Positions 51,854 through 62,800 of a stretch of 64,000 bases of DNA are shown piece by piece. Source of the DNA: Entoloma clypeatum (Eukaryota > Basidiomycota > Agaricomycetes > Agaricales > Entolomataceae); the NCBI GenBank assembly GCA_963565915.1, contig OY751485.1, forward strand, positions 4,898,001 to 4,962,000, given 5' to 3'. How positions within the stretch are numbered: position 1 is the first letter of the stretch; the number at the start of each line of letters is the position of its first letter. The notes below the pieces were generated by a model. The model saw nothing but the letters and a program-made list of their open reading frames with translations, was not told where the DNA came from and ran no database searches. Position numbers and translations under genes: made by a program.

Positions 51854-54800
51854 TCATACATGCTCCCAAGGCTGCCTCGTCGGCCCAACCGACAACCTCC
51901 CCAACATCTTCCTCTGCCTCAAATTCTTCACCTCCGTATTGATCAGGTCCCTCAGCCGCTCCAGATCAAGGCTCCGCTCGCCCCTCGACCCCATCAGAAT
52001 ATTCCGCCAGATCCCAGCAGCAGCCACCGCGTTGTCGATCGGCAGCTGCAGCGGCCGGTGCAGACGCACCATCTTTTGCTCGAGGTCGCTTGGGGCCGGG
52101 TAACTGGCATTCGGCCACGCGAGGCGGATCGCGAACCACCATCCTAGCGGCTGCGAAAAACGACAACCACCATTCAGCTTTCTGGGTGTGTGTGGGGGGG
52201 GGGGGGGGGAAAGAAACGCACCCGACCATCCATGAGCGTCCGCCCCGCATACGAGTCATACGTGATCAACGTCCCCTCAGGTAACGAATACCTGTCAACA
52301 AGAACAAGAAAAAGGGGATCAACACCTCTTTCATACCCTCCAACAAGACAACACACCTATGCACAACCCAATGATCCGCCTCCGACCTATGCTTCGCCAG
52401 CACCACCAACAACCTCGGCATCCCAGGCAACCCGAACGGCGCCCACAAATCCCTCAACATCCCACACGCATTGCCATGCTGCCCATTAAACACCGCATTG
52501 CTGATCGCGTCCGCCATATTCGGTGGTACAAACAGCCGATCCACCACCCCAACAGGGTTATCCGTCATCCGCGCACGCACATACCGCTTGTACGTCTGCG
52601 TCGCCCAGATGCTCAGCGCAATCTCGTCCACCTGCTGCCCACGCGTCGTGCTGTTCAGTGCCTGGTCCAACTCAGACATTGGCCATATCACAGCCCATGA
52701 CAGAAGCCGCGAGTGGATCCGCTGCCACGGCGTCAGGTCCCCCGCCCCGCCACCACCACCGTCACCACCACCAGTACCAGCAACAGCGCTTCCCCCCGCA
52801 TAGTCGACGACGCCCCACTCCCCCTGTGGAGTCGTCACCGCCCCTTCCCCTTCCCCGTCCTCGTCAGGCAGCGCAGGGAGCGGCGGTGAGCTCGCCCGCT
52901 CCCCATTCTCAAAAACCCCATCGCCGCCCGAGTCCGGAATCGTCGGTACATCCCGCCCCTCCCGCTCATCCTCAAAGTCATCCAAATCCTGCTCCCGCGC
53001 GACCTCCCACGTGCGGTGCGTCCCCTCCGACCGGCTCCTCTGCGGGCGCTGCCGCAGCTTATACAGCTCCTCCTCCAGGAACTGCTGCCCGCCCGAGTCG
53101 TCCCGTGGCTCAGACAGCGCGTACTGGCTCCTGTTGAGCGTGCGCGTGTCCCCACCGTGTGTCTCGTCGTACTCGTACTCGTCATCGTCATCATGGTGGC
53201 GGTGATGGTGGTGTGAGTCATCGACGACGACCTCGCTAGTCGCACCGATGTACATCGAATCTGCGGGTTGCGTCTGGATGTTCACGGTCTGCGTCACCGG
53301 GGTGCGTGTGGAGTCGTCCCCATCGAAGACGAAGCGTGAGTCGTTGCCGACGGAGCGGCTGGGGCCGCGGAGCTCTTCGATCTTGGGACCAAGACTCTCG
53401 ATGCGCTGCTGCATGAGGACAAGCTCCCGCTTGATGTCCGATGCCCATTGCGGAGGTTCCTGATACAAGTCAGTTCCTCGTGCTAGTTGCAGAAAAACCT
53501 CGATAGATATATGCGTACTTCGGCAGGATGCAAATGGATACTGGGATCGTGATTGTAATATGACTGTTTGTGCTTCTTAATAGCCTATCATCCGACATTA
53601 GTGAGGATAACACAACCCAAGCAGGCACAGCACATACCTCAGTATCGTACTCCATTCCCAGCTTCTTCACCCTCTGTCTCACAGCCTTTCTCAACGCCTT
53701 CTTCACCAAGTCATGCGTATTCGGGTCGCTCTCCTGGTGCAACAGCACACAAAGCTCCATATCGTGGTGTTGATTCGCCACCTCCGGCCCAAGAGGCTCA
53801 GCATAGTAAGACGTCCGAGGCGTCAACGCATCCCTCACGATCCTGGCCTCTATCTCGAGTTCATGTTCATCAGGCGACCGCGGGCGGGGCGTCATATCCC
53901 CGTCTCCATCATCTCCTCCGCCCGCAGAAGCGGAAAGCGGAGGTCGCTGCGTATGCCTTGAGCTCACTGCAGACGGCGCTTTTTGCGAGGCGCGGCTCGA
54001 AGGCGCTTTCCCACTCGCGTGCGAAGGAGCCTTGCTGATCTGTGACGGTGCTTTCGAGCGATTGGACGGCGGGGGAGCAACAGACGGCGTCCTCTCGCTC
54101 TCCTCCGGGATAGCCACCGACCGACCTCGAATGGCTGCATGCAGGAGATCGTCGGTTGTCGGTGCATGTCGGTAGGGCGAAAATGGGCGGGTCTGGTGGC
54201 TCCCCGACATGACTGAGGCTGGAGCCTGTGAGCGACCTTGATATAGATCGGATGAGCAGAGTCAAAGAGGCAATGTCAGAGAAGCCAAAGCAGCACGTAC
54301 CGGCACCGTTGAACAGCTGCAATCGGGATCCGCTTCTTGGTGTTTGTTCAGCCCCAGCGGGATCTATCCCAGATCTACCTGTCGTTTTACGAGAAATCAC
54401 AGTGGGCGTAGGACGAAACTGTGACGGCGAATCCGAAGGCGAGATCGACGGTGCTTTGGATCTCGCAACCGACTTTGCCCTTGGGGAAGCAGGGAAATTG
54501 GTCTCATCGTCCGCGATCCTGCTTTCTGGCAATGGTGGATAAGCGGTGCCTTTTGTCCGTCCTGACATGGGTGACCACGGACGCTCTGTCTCCTTGCCTA
54601 CACGTGATGCAGCGCGTGGCGACTGGAAAAAGAAAGAGCCCGGATTTGGATTAGGCGTTACCAAAAAAGGTGAAAGAAACAAACCCACAGTTGGCTGTAC
54701 GAGGTCGGCGTTGGTGCCTCTCGGAGAAAGGGCGAATTCGGAATCGGGGAGAGGAACTTTTGCGGCCCAGCCGGGTGTCTGTCCGTTGTGGCGAACAGGC

Positions 54801-55392
54801 ATGTCTTCGCTAGGGAGTGGCCCAAAGTTCCCAAAAGACGGACCCGAGTCGTAGGACTCGTATTTTGGCCCGGGAGGGTCATGAGGACCAGGTTCTCTCT
54901 GACAAAAAAAAAGGTCGTCAAGGAGTGACAGTTAGAATAGCTGGCTCAAGAAACCGCACAATGGGCAGAATCGTCTCCCCCATCTCCGACCGGACTCCAT
55001 CCTGAACGTTCGAATCCGCATCTCCGTCGTCTTGAGCGTTGGTATATATCAGAGGAGACTTGGGAAGTGGAGCGGGTGAGTGCACAGTTGGAGATCGGGT
55101 GCGAGCGGAGACTCTGCTGCGGAACTCGTCTGCGTCGACGATCGAGCGGGGAGGACTGGTATCGGGTTCTTCTCCCTCCCTGGACATGCCTTCAAGGTAT
55201 TTGAGGACTAGAATTTCATGAGCTCCACTTTTGCGAAATGTCGTGACGGAGCGCGAAGGGCCTTACCCTTCTCGTTTGGACCTGATGAAAAACCATGCGG
55301 TCAGCTTTCTCAGGTGACAGCAGTGACTTGAAACACATACCCGGAGTCTGAGAACGCAGGAGGATGGGATTGAGGACTTCCAGAGCAGACAT
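51854..55392 (-). CDS. large protein of unknown role, multi-exon
   Basis: Start MSALEVLNPILLRSQTPG (ATG 55392). Two short introns lead to NEKVLKYLEGMSREGEE, a Ser/Pro/Arg-rich middle, an intron with a clear CTAAC branch (54950 region), then VRHNGQTPGWAAKVPLP. Further on there is an intron after LQLFNGAG (54297-54233) and a long repeat of Ser/Ala/Lys text (SKAPSQISKAPSHASGKAPS). Then come a helical PQWASDIKRELVLMQQRIES, a His/Asp run, and a well-formed C-terminal domain with LTPWQRIHSRLLSWAVIWPM, LDQALNSTTRGQQVDEIALS, PLGWWFAIRLAWPN and ERSLDLERLRDLINTEVKNL. Folded C-terminal domain and disordered N-terminal half suggest a scaffold or regulatory protein. I cannot name it. Confidence 0.72.
52195..52210. 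repeat. poly-G run inside an intron
   Basis: Sixteen G on the plus strand (16 C in the minus-strand transcript) just inside the donor of the intron that precedes PLGWWFAIR. Such a run is prone to length change and can form a G-quadruplex on the template side. Confidence 0.8.
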
Positions 55393-55943
55393 AATCAAGG
55401 TTTAGATTAGGTGTCGCGCGGTAGCACAAATGAAAGGAAATATGGACGGCAATGAAGAAGGGGGAGGAGATATCGCTCAATGTTATTCTTTATGACGGAT
55501 GTCAGGGAGCATTCATTGGAGAAATCAACCACAGGTAAATAGTCACAAATAACCTCTTGCACTATAACCTTTTGAGTTGCTGATAGGATGAGCTCCTCAC
55601 CGTCAAATCACGGATGCATACCTGTAGCCAAAGTGAGAGCGTTGAATTCTTATCTCCACCTTATCTTAAGAAAACACTGTGTAAATAGAACACCCTATAT
55701 ACTGTGGTGCTTATTATTCAATCAAAAAAAAAGAAACCACAAAAAAAGTATGTACATAGTCAAAAGATAAGACAAGAGATAAAACCAAAACAATATGACA
55801 AGCATGACAGACATGACTCTGTCTTTTCTTCAAAAACCAAAAAAATTATACCTCCGAACAGCAAGATCAGGTTAGTAACAGAAAAAACAGCCTACAACGC
55901 AATCAATTCCAAGCCCAAAACCTCATAAAAAAACCAACTCACC
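55393..55943. other. intergenic between two minus-strand genes
   Basis: Promoter side of the 51854-55392 gene and 3' side of the next gene. A/T-rich with long A runs on the plus strand near 55720-55860. No gene seen. Confidence 0.5.
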
Positions 55944-58900
55944 CTAGGGCCTCCTCGCCATAATCCCCGGAGGAGGAGGCGGAGGCGGAACATAGCGCCT
56001 ATCATCCCTCCTTTCATCCCTCCCCACATACCCTCCTCCTCCTCCCCTTCCATACCCCCTTCCAGGCGACCTCGGCCTCTCATAATTCCCCACATACTCC
56101 CTTCCTGATGAAGGCGGTGGCGGCGGATACTCCCCTCTCTCCCTCTCCCTCTCCCTCTCCCTCTCTCTATCTCCACCACTGACCACCGTCCCACCCGACG
56201 AAGGCGGCGGCGGACCTCCCCTCCCATCAAAATACCCACTCCCCCCACTCCCCGGCGGCGGCGGACTCCCGCTCCTCTGCGACACCGGCGGCGGGTACTC
56301 CCCCGGCCTTGCTCTCCCCACAGAAGCCGGCGGCGGCGGCGGCGGTCCACCCTCCGGCCTTCCCCCAGGATAAAACTCCGCACCATACGCAACGTCCCTC
56401 GGCCTCTTCATCGGCGGCCGACTATCATCCACCCTCCTCACAGGACTCACACTCCTCTGACGCACACGGCTATACGTCCCCGGCGGCGGCGGTGGCGGTA
56501 CATACGACCTCTCACCCCCCGCCGGCGGCCCCGAACCATAGCTGTCCGTCAATCTCGAGCTTAACGACCTCGGCGGCGGCGCCTGCGACGGTGGTCCATC
56601 GTACGAAGCCCTCGGAGGTGGTGGTGGTGGCGGCGGCGACCCCGCCCTCGGATAGTTATCCCTCCTCTCCCGGTCATCACGTGGCTCCCAATGCCTCAGA
56701 TGTGGTGGCGGCAGCGGCGGAGCAGCATCCCTTTCAAACCGTTCTCTCTCCAACGACGACGAGGGCGGGGGCGGCGGAGCGCCCCTCTCCCACTGTGTTC
56801 TCGACCTATAGTAATCATCATCAGCGGCAGCACTCCATTCACGGCGCCTATCGCTATACGGTGGATACTGCCAGTCGCGCCCAGAGTACCTCCTATCGTC
56901 GTACGGTGGTCCATGTCCATCCACAGCAGGAACAGGCAGCCGAGCCGGAGAAGCCGGAGAAGGTGGGAACTGCAGTCTTGCACGATCACGAGCCAAATCA
57001 GCAGCAGAAGGCGGCGAGAAAGGTCTATACGGGCCCGCACCCCGGTCGCCGTACTTGTCGACATCCATAGCATCAGGTCGCCTATCCTCGTAGACCCTCT
57101 CATCGGGACGATAGTTGTTCGGTCTCGCATCCACGCGTTCTCGAGAAAGCGGTCGCCGATAATCACGTGACACAGAACGAGGTGGTGAGGGAGCAGGCTT
57201 GATACCACGAGGATCGTCACGCATGTCAGAAGCCGACTGAGGCGGAGGATAGGAAGCGCGGGATGGTCTATCAAAGACTGGGGTCACTCCACGAACAAAC
57301 CGTCGGTCATCTTGAAGAGGAGGAGCAGGTCGCGAAACAGGGTGTTCATCCAGCTGTCCAGAACGAGTGTTGGCGCGGTCACGATCAGGAAGCACAGGAG
57401 GGCGGCTTGGGCGCTGGTCTCGAGAGTCCGTAGAAACAGGAACATGAGAAATCCTTTCTTCAAGGCTGGCTTGACGGTTGACATGTGTTGCCTCGGGAAC
57501 AGCCGTTGGTGGTTGGCTAAGGCGCTCTTGAAGAGATGGTCGACCGATTCGCTCTTCCAGAGGAACTTGCGGCCTGGAATTGCGGTCTTCTACAGCAGGT
57601 ATCGGTGGGGGTCGCACCCCAGCACGGTCATCAACTGGTCTGCTAGACGCAGGAAGGTCCGCAGGCCGAGCAACAGGAACAGATGGGCGCTCGTTGGCGG
57701 GAATAACTGAGTCACGACGGATCTCACTAAGAGCAGGTTTGAGCTGTCGATCATCAAACGATGGTTCGCGTCCAGGACGGTTGTCAGAAGGTGGAGCTCG
57801 AGAGTCAGGAAGGGGAACCCGAGAATCAGGATGCGAGAGACGAGTGTTAGTAATCGGAGGCCTATTGTCATCAGATGCCGGTCGTGCAGAGGAGAAGCGA
57901 TCGTCGGGAGCTGGTGGAGCCCGTGTGACCCCACGATCGGGGATGGATGCAGGCGGGGCCGGGCCACGAACATCCGATGGACGGCGACTCTGAAGAGGGG
58001 GCTCGTCCGCCCCTTTGCCATCATAGCGACGGGGGATGGGTTGTCGATCATAGTCCGGCTCGTAATGTCGTTGCTCCGGAGGTGGCCTTCGTAAATCAGT
58101 CATCCTCGCGTCACGGAATCTGTTGTCGTAGGGGCGTCTATCCCTGTCCCAGTCTCTACGATCACGATAGTCCCGATCTCTATCCCGGTCATAATATCGG
58201 TCATCCCTGGGAGGAACACGATCATTGAGGCGAGTATCAGAGCTACCATTGGTGGCGGGGCGGGGAGGTCCTGGGGAAGGGGGACGGCGATCTGAATCCC
58301 GGCGTCTATCGTCTGAAACAGGCGCATGATCTCCAGACCACCCGTTCTCTCTAGGACGCAAATCATCTTTGCCCTCGGCCAAGAGAGGCACTGGTATGTT
58401 GGGTTTTTCAAGGTTTGGAGGAGTGACCCCAGAGGCGTCATCGTCTTGATAACGGGTGTTGTGCCCGTGAGGTCCTTGGTTAGTCTGTAAAGGCGGGTTA
58501 GCCGATGAGGAGACGCTCGAACCCGAAGCGAACAGCACATTATTCGTAGGCTGAGGACCGCTGTCCGTTGAGATATTGATGGGTTTCGTTTGACCCGAGG
58601 GATCCAGATAGATGCTTGCCAGAGCCGCAGGCTGGGGAACGGGGCGGTAGAACTCGTGCTGCCCACTTTTTATCATTTCCTTGAGCTTTTCAAGAATTTC
58701 TAAATCGTTTTTTCCTTGGGGTAGAATGACTTGTGATTGTTGCTGTGGAGGATAGAATTGATGTTGCTGGTTCGGATTGCCAGTTGCAGAAGAGGCTACA
58801 GAGAACGAAGAAGACATAAGAGCCGCGCCCCGTGGCTCCTCGCTGGGGGTGGGAACGAGGTAGGGGGTGTTGGGGTCTTCTGTGAGGGTGATGACGGTGC

Positions 58901-58961
58901 GCTCTCGGTTGTTGGCGTTGCTACGTCCTTTGCCCCGCTTTTTGTTTTGCCTTGCTGACAT
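55944..58961 (-). CDS. intronless disordered Arg/Asp/Pro-rich protein
   Basis: 1005 aa from ATG 58961 (MSARQNKKRGKGRSNANNRE) with no intron, unusual beside the intron-dense neighbours. After a Gln-rich part and a short helix (LEILEKLKEMIKSGQHEF) nearly the whole protein is low complexity: DRDRDRDYRDRRDWDRDRR about 260-290, repeated DRPPSRP-like units, many poly-Pro runs, and a Gly-rich end GRGYGRGGGGGYVGRDE. RD/RE dipeptide and RGG-like content is typical of RNA-binding or splicing-associated proteins; no folded RNA-binding domain is visible. Large frames on the opposite strand are shadows of the repeat composition. Function inferred only at this level. Confidence 0.75.
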   Translation of the reverse strand: MSARQNKKRGKGRSNANNRERTVITLTEDPNTPYLVPTPSEEPRGAALMSSSFSVASSATGNPNQQHQFYPPQQQSQVILPQGKNDLEILEKLKEMIKSGQHEFYRPVPQPAALASIYLDPSGQTKPINISTDSGPQPTNNVLFASGSSVSSSANPPLQTNQGPHGHNTRYQDDDASGVTPPNLEKPNIPVPLLAEGKDDLRPRENGWSGDHAPVSDDRRRDSDRRPPSPGPPRPATNGSSDTRLNDRVPPRDDRYYDRDRDRDYRDRRDWDRDRRPYDNRFRDARMTDLRRPPPEQRHYEPDYDRQPIPRRYDGKGADEPPLQSRRPSDVRGPAPPASIPDRGVTRAPPAPDDRFSSARPASDDNRPPITNTRLSHPDSRVPLPDSRAPPSDNRPGREPSFDDRQLKPALSEIRRDSVIPANERPSVPVARPADLPASSRPVDDRAGVRPPPIPAVEDRNSRPQVPLEERIGRPSLQERLSQPPTAVPEATHVNRQASLEERISHVPVSTDSRDQRPSRPPVLPDRDRANTRSGQLDEHPVSRPAPPLQDDRRFVRGVTPVFDRPSRASYPPPQSASDMRDDPRGIKPAPSPPRSVSRDYRRPLSRERVDARPNNYRPDERVYEDRRPDAMDVDKYGDRGAGPYRPFSPPSAADLARDRARLQFPPSPASPARLPVPAVDGHGPPYDDRRYSGRDWQYPPYSDRRREWSAAADDDYYRSRTQWERGAPPPPPSSSLERERFERDAAPPLPPPHLRHWEPRDDRERRDNYPRAGSPPPPPPPPRASYDGPPSQAPPPRSLSSRLTDSYGSGPPAGGERSYVPPPPPPGTYSRVRQRSVSPVRRVDDSRPPMKRPRDVAYGAEFYPGGRPEGGPPPPPPASVGRARPGEYPPPVSQRSGSPPPPGSGGSGYFDGRGGPPPPSSGGTVVSGGDRERERERERERGEYPPPPPSSGREYVGNYERPRSPGRGYGRGGGGGYVGRDERRDDRRYVPPPPPPPGIMARRP

Positions 58962-59434
58962 TGTGGACCTGGTGGTCTTGTTTGTCTCTTCTTTGAAAGA
59001 CTTATCGAGTAAAGATCACGATCAGCGCCATGATCTCCGAATAAGCAGCGAGCCTGGCGACGCACGAAGATATTCAATACCCCAGTCCTGATACGATAGA
59101 CGCTGTGGGAAGGGGACGAGGAGAGTTGGACGAGAGAGAGGGGGATGAGGAACGGAGAAAGACCGGGACAGCGATGCCTCCGTGTGTCTGTGTTGATTCT
59201 TATCTGACTTATGTGGCAAGTACCATGTGCCCTCATACTCTCTTGCTCAATCCTCACCTCCGTCTGCTACTCTCTGACCCTCCCTTGATGTTCAAGCGAC
59301 GCCTTATTATCCCCGCCATGGGACCCTGACTTCCCTCCTGACAGTACAATTGCGACCTATCTCCACCTACAAGTGGCGAGAATCAGAGGATATGTGCTGG
59401 AGGGTTGGCTCCTTGATACACAGTGTTATGACCA
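58962..59434. promoter_or_regulatory. upstream region of the disordered-protein gene
   Basis: No TATA box found. The LINE poly-A end begins about 475 bp upstream of the ATG, so the LINE inserted just outside this promoter. No gene seen. Confidence 0.4.
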
Positions 59435-59682
59435 TTTTTTTTTTTTTTTTTTTTAAAACCTCAATTTATATTCCGGCGCCCGATCGCAGTCCAGTCTTGT
59501 ACACTAAGTTACAAATTTAACGAGAACTACATACGAGAGTATTGGATAGTAATGCCCTGTGGTCACGGCACATGTGCGGAGAGAAAGATATATAAGTATC
59601 CGAGAGTGGGGTCTGCCCATGGATCAAGTCCACCAGAACAGACCCCGTATATAAACTACATACACCGGTAGGCAGAGACCGT

Positions 59683-59812
59683 AGTAACTACATCAGCAAA
59701 TCAGACATGTGCTACAGAGTGCTACATAGCGCTCTGTAGCATACATCCCTGAGAATGTAGTGCCCTATAGTGCCCATAGCAGCCATAGCACATGTCTGAT
59801 TTGCTGATGTAG
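59683..59812. mobile_element. small MITE inside the LINE 3' UTR
   Basis: Inverted ends CTACATCAGCAAATCAGACA (59688 onward) and its exact complement up to 59812, 27 bp each. A 9-bp direct repeat AGAGACCGT flanks it (59674-59682 and 59813-59821); 9 bp is typical of Mutator-like elements. Five extra bases separate the left repeat from the inverted end. The interior consists of GCTACA/TAGCA words shared with 32175-32395 and 34960-35145. Confidence 0.7.
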
Positions 59813-59860
59813 AGAGACCGTGAAGGAAAGAAAGCATAACACTGAAGCTCACCCGATAAG

Positions 59861-62800
59861 TTAGGGTGGGGGAAAGGCGAATAACGCGGGATGGTTTGCG
59901 AGCATCCCCAGGAAATTGCCGATGTTGTACCGTTTGTTGGAGGTGTCGTCCCTATCAAAGAGAGGACATTTGTGGAGGAGGTGGTCGACCGTCTCGAGGG
60001 TGTCATTGTCGCAGGCACATGTGAATGGGCCTGGATGGTTGAAGCATTGTCTATAGGCACCGATGGGAGCGTGGCCCAGGGTGGCGCAGGTGAGGCGAGC
60101 GAACAGCGCGTTGTTGTTGCCTGCCCAGGAGTTGAGCCAGGGTCCACCTTTGACGTGGTCCGGTTGGAATACCCTCTCTTTGTCTCCAGTATGGAGAGGA
60201 AGGAAGGAGCGGCCTCGGAATTCGGGGTCGGAATGAAGTTTGCGCCATCCGTCTACGGCGCTGGTAGCGGCAGCGGTACGGGCAAAGTTGGGCGACAGGG
60301 GAGACAAGGCTGTTCCTTGAGTCGATTTGAAGTGACATGAGGGGTCGGGGAAGGCAGAACCCCACTCAGATGTGAGAGGTGTGTCGAGATGGACATGGAT
60401 GACGCCAGCTCCAGCGAGGAAGGGCCGGAGGAGGCGGGAAATGCTGCAGGAGACAGAGTGGCCCGCATGAATGGAACCTGTATCAAGGGCGAGTCGGACA
60501 GCCTGTATGTTTTGGGTGAAGATATGGATCTCCGTGACATAAGGTGCGTGGGTGATGACCTTGCTAAGGCCAAGGAGGGTGGCGATGATGAGAGTCTCAG
60601 GGGCGAGACTTCTACCTGCGCTGGCTCTGGTCATATGGGGGTCTTGAGCGTGACGACCAATGGAGGGGGCGAACCGGACTACCGCAACTGCCGACGACAA
60701 CGTCTTACCGACGCTGGGCCGGGCAGCGATGCAGAAGGCCGCTTGGTGATTTTCTTCCTCGGCGGTGGTGAGGATGTCTTTGAGGTAGGTGTAACGCTTC
60801 TTGTCGTCATCGACCTGTGGGGCGTCCCAGATGAAGGAATCCGGGTAAAGGTCGAGTATGCGATTTCCCGGGCGAGCCTCCTCGCTCAGGTAGTCGGATC
60901 TCTCAAGTTTGACGGCGATCATCAGGTTCTGAATGTCGACGATTGGGCTAGGGGTCTTATTCTCCGCCTTGAGCAAAAGCTCGCAGACGACAGGATGAGT
61001 GACGGGAAGCTGGGCGGCTCTGATTCGGGAGTGCTGCACAAGCTTGGTGATGTGTTGTCTAGCAGGCATGAGCCCCGCAATAGCGAGGACACCCCCGGTA
61101 GGCGACCGATTGAAGGCGCCAGTGATCCATCTGGCGGCTCTATAGTGGACTGAGTTCAACAGGTTGAAAGCAGTTTTGAGGCGTGGACCGTTGTAGTACC
61201 AGAGTTGGCATCCATACGTGAGGATCGGCATGACACACGAAATGTATAGGAGGCATTTGAGGCGGGGTGGGAGACCGCGTGAGGAGTTGCCAAGGAGGAG
61301 GGGAATGGATGTGAGCGCCTTGGTGGCATAGAAGCGTCTGTGCTCATTGAAGGTCAGACGACGATCGAAGAAGAAGCCGAGGTAGCGCCAGAAGGCCTTG
61401 ACTTGGAGGGGAGGTTGACCGGGTAGTCGAACAATAGGGTATGACGGAGAGACAGTTCGGGTGAAGAACATGAGTTCGTCTTTCGTTGGTTCAGTGGCCA
61501 GCCCCATGTCGATGAGGATGCCGTCGATGGCTTTTCGGGCAGGCCGTAGGTGGGAGCCGATAGCGTCAAGGTCAGAAGACTGGGCGATGAGCATGCCGTC
61601 GTCTACGAAGGAGAAGAGATCCAGGTATTGCGCGTGTCCACGGCTGTAGAAGATTCTGAGGGCCGGTGAAAGATAGATGCCGGAGAGGATGGGGGAGAGC
61701 GCCGAGCCTTGACCCACACCAAAGAGGATTTCGAAGAGGTCTGAGACATTCTGTCCTGAGACAAAACGAGTAGACCATCCACGAAGATAAGATTCGAAGA
61801 ACTTACTCAAGGCGGCTGAAAACCCCAGCCGCCGTAGTACTCCTAACAAGAATTGATGGTCCAGAGAAGGGAAGAATTGCGCAACGTCGAAGGCCACGAC
61901 CCCCGTGTCACGTTTCTTCGCCCATCCATTCCGGACTCTGTGTGTTATGATGATGCCAGCATCAGTTGTAGATCTGTAGTGAAGTCCGCCGAACTGGTAT
62001 CGGTGGACAAGGCTGTACTTAGTGCATTCGAATTGCATTCGATTGGCGATGACTTTCTCAATAATCTTTGCCACCGTGTTGAGGAGAACGATGGGTCGAA
62101 ACGACTTGGGTTTATCGTAAGTTTCTTTGCCAGGCTTTGGTATGATAACCGTGACGGAGGTTTTGAAAGCTGCAGGCCAGCAAGAATAATCTATGCAGGC
62201 ATTAGCTAGGGCTGTAATGCGTGTCAACACTTCATCTTTTTGGAGGAGACGCTTGAGGAGAGCCCATGATACGTGGTCTGGACCAGGGGCAGATTTGGGA
62301 TTGCATTTGAGGACAAGGGAGGTAATCTCGGGACCCGTAATTGGTATCCAGTCTCGAGTGGGTTCTTGTGGGATTTCGTCGAGGATATCCATCTTAGGAG
62401 AGTTCGGAGGAGGCGTATGAAAGGCCTTATCAAAAGCATCAAACATGTTGTTAGAAGAGTGGAGAACGTCACCATTGGCCCCCTTCAAATTTGCAAGGGG
62501 GTCTGAGCGACGGGGCTTGTGCCAGTCCATGAGGGACCAGGGGTTTTTTTGGGAGAGGGCGATGGTCTCGATTCGATCTTCAAAGAATTCTTGTTTGGCC
62601 GTGCGGATTACCGCCCGAAGATTGCTATAATCGACGGGAGATTTGGTATCAAGGTATACTTGCCTGGCTAAGTTGCACGTCTCGCTCCACCACGAGTGGG
62701 AGTGCGATCCTGCGCCTTTGACTGGGCGAGAGTGAGTATCCCAGTTCTCAGAAAGGGCTGTCTGGAGATTAGTAGCTGCAGCCTCGACATCCTGGGCCGA

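Noticed and set aside
52523..53137. Plus-strand frame of about 200 codons opposite the 51854-55392 gene
   Set aside because: Low-complexity Pro/Ala/Ser text mirrored from the Asp/Gly-rich coding strand.
56309..57070. Long plus-strand frame opposite the disordered-protein gene
   Set aside because: It is the mirror of GC-rich Arg/Pro/Ser coding repeats; no start context, introns or domain of its own.
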